Assembly (NCBI GenBank): GCA_905214855.1
Contig: CAJMNU010000064.1
Location: forward strand, 1-8,662
Origin: an uncultured bacterium
Lineage (GTDB): Bacteria > Bacillota > Clostridia > Lachnospirales > Lachnospiraceae
Direction: 5' to 3'
Length of the DNA stretch: 8,662 nt
Shown here piece by piece: positions 7,277-8,662 of this stretch. A model generated the notes under the pieces. The model had not been told where the DNA came from. It saw nothing but the letters and a program-made list of their open reading frames with translations, and did no database searches. Within the stretch, counting starts at the first letter, position 1; the number at the start of each line of letters is the position of its first letter. A program made the position numbers and the translations under genes.

Positions 7277-8176
7277 ATGTCTAAGGAGAAGTTAACAGTA
7301 TTAAAAAGTGGCGATCTTTGGGTAGAAATCAATGATTTTGGAGGTGAACTGTCCAGAATTATGGACCGGAAGACAGGCAGGGAGATCCTGTGGAATGCAG
7401 ATCCTGCTGTGTGGAACCGTCATGCTCCGATTCTGTTTCCATTTGTGGGAAAATGTTATGAAAAGGCATATACCTATAGAGGAAAGACATATTCTATGCC
7501 GACTCAGCATGGTTTTGCAAGAGATATGGAATTTCAGAAGCTGACAGAAAACGATCAGGAAGTATGGCATGAGCTGTGTGCGACACCAGAAACGATGGAA
7601 AAGTATCCATTTTTATTCCGTCTTCAGGTAGGGCATCGGGTAGAAGGGCGAAAAATCCATGTAATGTGGAAAGTAGTGAACGAAGGTGAGGATGAGATGC
7701 TATTTAGTATCGGAGGGCATCCGGCATTTTTGATACCAGAAGGGCATTCCCTATATGATTTTAGCCTTCAGTTTAACAAAAAGGATTTTCTGCATTATGA
7801 GGCACCGGGAGAGGATGGATATGAAGATCCGACTCTTGCAGGAACACTTCCTTTGCAGGAAGGAAAAGTCGCTGTAACACCTGGATTTTTCCATGATACA
7901 CTGACGTATATGTTTGATAAGGGGCAAGTAAATAAAGTAGATCTTCTGGTACAGGATAAACCATATATCACAATGTTATGTGATGGTTTTCCGTATCTGG
8001 CAGTCTGGACAGTAGAAGAGACACATCCATTTATCTGTCTGGAACCTTGGTATGGCAGATGTGCCACAAAAGGGTTTCAGGGTGAACTGAAAGAGAAAGC
8101 CGGAATCCTTTCCTTAGAAGGACATCAGACCTTTGAGACCGAATATATCATAGAAGTACACGAGTATACGGAATAG
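7277..8176 (+). CDS. Aldose 1-epimerase family protein, LacX-type
   Basis: A 299-residue cytoplasmic protein of the galactose mutarotase-like superfamily, whose members interconvert alpha and beta anomers of aldoses or sugar phosphates. Family marks are the N-terminal FGGELSRI (21-28), RHAPILFPFVGK (48-59), H78 in QHGFARD, H148 in GGHPAF, and E256 in LEPW. By analogy with galactose mutarotase, the two histidines and the glutamate would be the general acid/base catalysts. HAPILFP-VG and HGFARD point to the LacX branch rather than classic GalM. LacX was named from a lactose/tagatose-6-phosphate operon, but no sugar transport or catabolic gene is nearby here, so the substrate is unknown. The gene has its own promoter and strong ribosome binding site. 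No terminator is seen in the 46 bases before the next gene, so the two may be co-transcribed. Confidence 0.9.
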   Translation: MSKEKLTVLKSGDLWVEINDFGGELSRIMDRKTGREILWNADPAVWNRHAPILFPFVGKCYEKAYTYRGKTYSMPTQHGFARDMEFQKLTENDQEVWHELCATPETMEKYPFLFRLQVGHRVEGRKIHVMWKVVNEGEDEMLFSIGGHPAFLIPEGHSLYDFSLQFNKKDFLHYEAPGEDGYEDPTLAGTLPLQEGKVAVTPGFFHDTLTYMFDKGQVNKVDLLVQDKPYITMLCDGFPYLAVWTVEETHPFICLEPWYGRCATKGFQGELKEKAGILSLEGHQTFETEYIIEVHEYTE

Positions 8177-8210
8177 GAAGCAGAAAAAACGGATATCGTG
8201 CAGAGAAAAG

Positions 8211-8216
8211 AGGAGG
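8211..8216 (+). promoter_or_regulatory. Ribosome binding site of the NfnA-like gene
   Basis: AGGAGG lies 6 bases before the ATG at 8223. A competing ATG at 8218 in another frame reaches a stop after six codons and is too close to the ribosome binding site. Confidence 0.85.
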
Positions 8217-8222
8217 AATGAG

Positions 8223-8662
8223 ATGTACAAGATTTTAAAAGCGGAAAAGCTGGCAGATAAAATTTATCTGATGGATGTAGAAGCTCCCAGAATAGCAAAG
8301 TCCTGTCAGCCAGGTGAGTTCCTGATCGTAAAGATGGATGAGGTGGGAGAACGTATCCCTCTGACAATCTGTGACTTTGACAGAGAAGCCGGATGGGTTA
8401 CAATCGTATTTCAGATTGTAGGCGCTTCCACGGAGAAGATGGCAGAGCTTAAGGTAGGAGACAGTTTTCAGGATGTGGTAGGACCTCTTGGACAATCATC
8501 TGAGTTTGTAAAAGATGATCTGGAAGAAGTAAAGAAGAGAAAATATCTGTTTGTTGCCGGAGGTGTAGGTACTGCACCAGTATATCCGCAGGTAAAATGG
8601 ATGAGAGAGCATGGCATTGATGTGGATGTCATCATTGGAGCAAAGAATAAAGATCTTGTCAT
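8223..8662 (+). CDS. nfnA: NfnA-like FAD/NAD(P)-binding oxidoreductase subunit (3'-truncated by window edge)
   Basis: The first 146 residues of a ferredoxin-NADP reductase-fold protein of the 'sulfide/dihydroorotate dehydrogenase-like FAD/NAD-binding' group. The N-terminal beta-barrel carries the flavin motif around R44 (RIPLTI, 44-49), followed by QIVGASTEKMAELKVGD and GPLG. The nucleotide-binding domain begins with AGGVGTAP (112-119). In anaerobic Firmicutes this subunit normally pairs with a glutamate-synthase-like large subunit (NfnB/GltA) to make NADH-dependent reduced ferredoxin:NADP+ oxidoreductase, a flavin-bifurcating enzyme. The cysteine motif for the 2Fe-2S cluster and the expected nfnB partner would lie beyond the right edge. 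The dihydroorotate dehydrogenase subunit PyrK is the main alternative, but the KAEKLADKIYLMDVEAP opening and TICDFDR fit NfnA better. It lies 46 bases after the epimerase gene without an obvious terminator between them. Confidence 0.85.
   Translation, partial: MYKILKAEKLADKIYLMDVEAPRIAKSCQPGEFLIVKMDEVGERIPLTICDFDREAGWVTIVFQIVGASTEKMAELKVGDSFQDVVGPLGQSSEFVKDDLEEVKKRKYLFVAGGVGTAPVYPQVKWMREHGIDVDVIIGAKNKDLV

Noticed and set aside
1..8662. Search for CRISPR arrays, tRNAs, insertion sequences or a defence island
   Set aside because: No regularly spaced repeats, cloverleaf-like genes, transposase motifs or terminal inverted repeats were seen by eye. Apart from the inverted repeats listed, noncoding space is short.

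Overview
The window reads as a piece of a low-to-moderate G+C Firmicutes chromosome, most likely a gut Lachnospiraceae-type Clostridia. The reasons are AddAB rather than RecBCD, strong AGGAGG-type ribosome binding sites, the A/G-rich coding strand, and an NfnA-like flavoprotein typical of anaerobes. Family placement is inference; no ribosomal RNA or other taxonomic marker is present. There are five protein genes and no tRNA, rRNA, CRISPR array, insertion sequence or prophage module.

Positions 1-6352 hold the end of addB (its 5' part lies outside the window) and the whole of addA, joined by a 4-base ATGA overlap. Together they encode the AddAB helicase-nuclease that resects double-strand breaks for RecA loading. 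Both nuclease sites, all AddA helicase motifs and the four AddB iron-sulfur cysteines are visible, so the complex looks functional. AddA carries an unusual acidic, repeat-containing insertion at about residues 700-771.

An inverted repeat at 6356-6406, with an A tract on one side and a T tract on the other, separates addA from a convergent minus-strand gene (7053 to 6415). That gene encodes a 212-residue protein of a widespread but poorly characterised family. Its residue pattern resembles flavin-dependent thymidylate synthase (ThyX), but the RHR substrate-binding signature is replaced. It appears to have its own promoter and a short leader with two consecutive hairpins.

The intergenic region 7054-7276 contains back-to-back divergent promoters. 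The plus-strand promoter, with an extended -10, drives a LacX-type aldose 1-epimerase family gene (7277-8176). This is followed after 46 bases by the start of an NfnA-like FAD/NAD(P)-binding oxidoreductase gene, which runs off the right edge at 8662.

Most of the window is ordinary housekeeping sequence. The parts most worth a second look are the ThyX-like gene with its structured leader and the AddA insertion.
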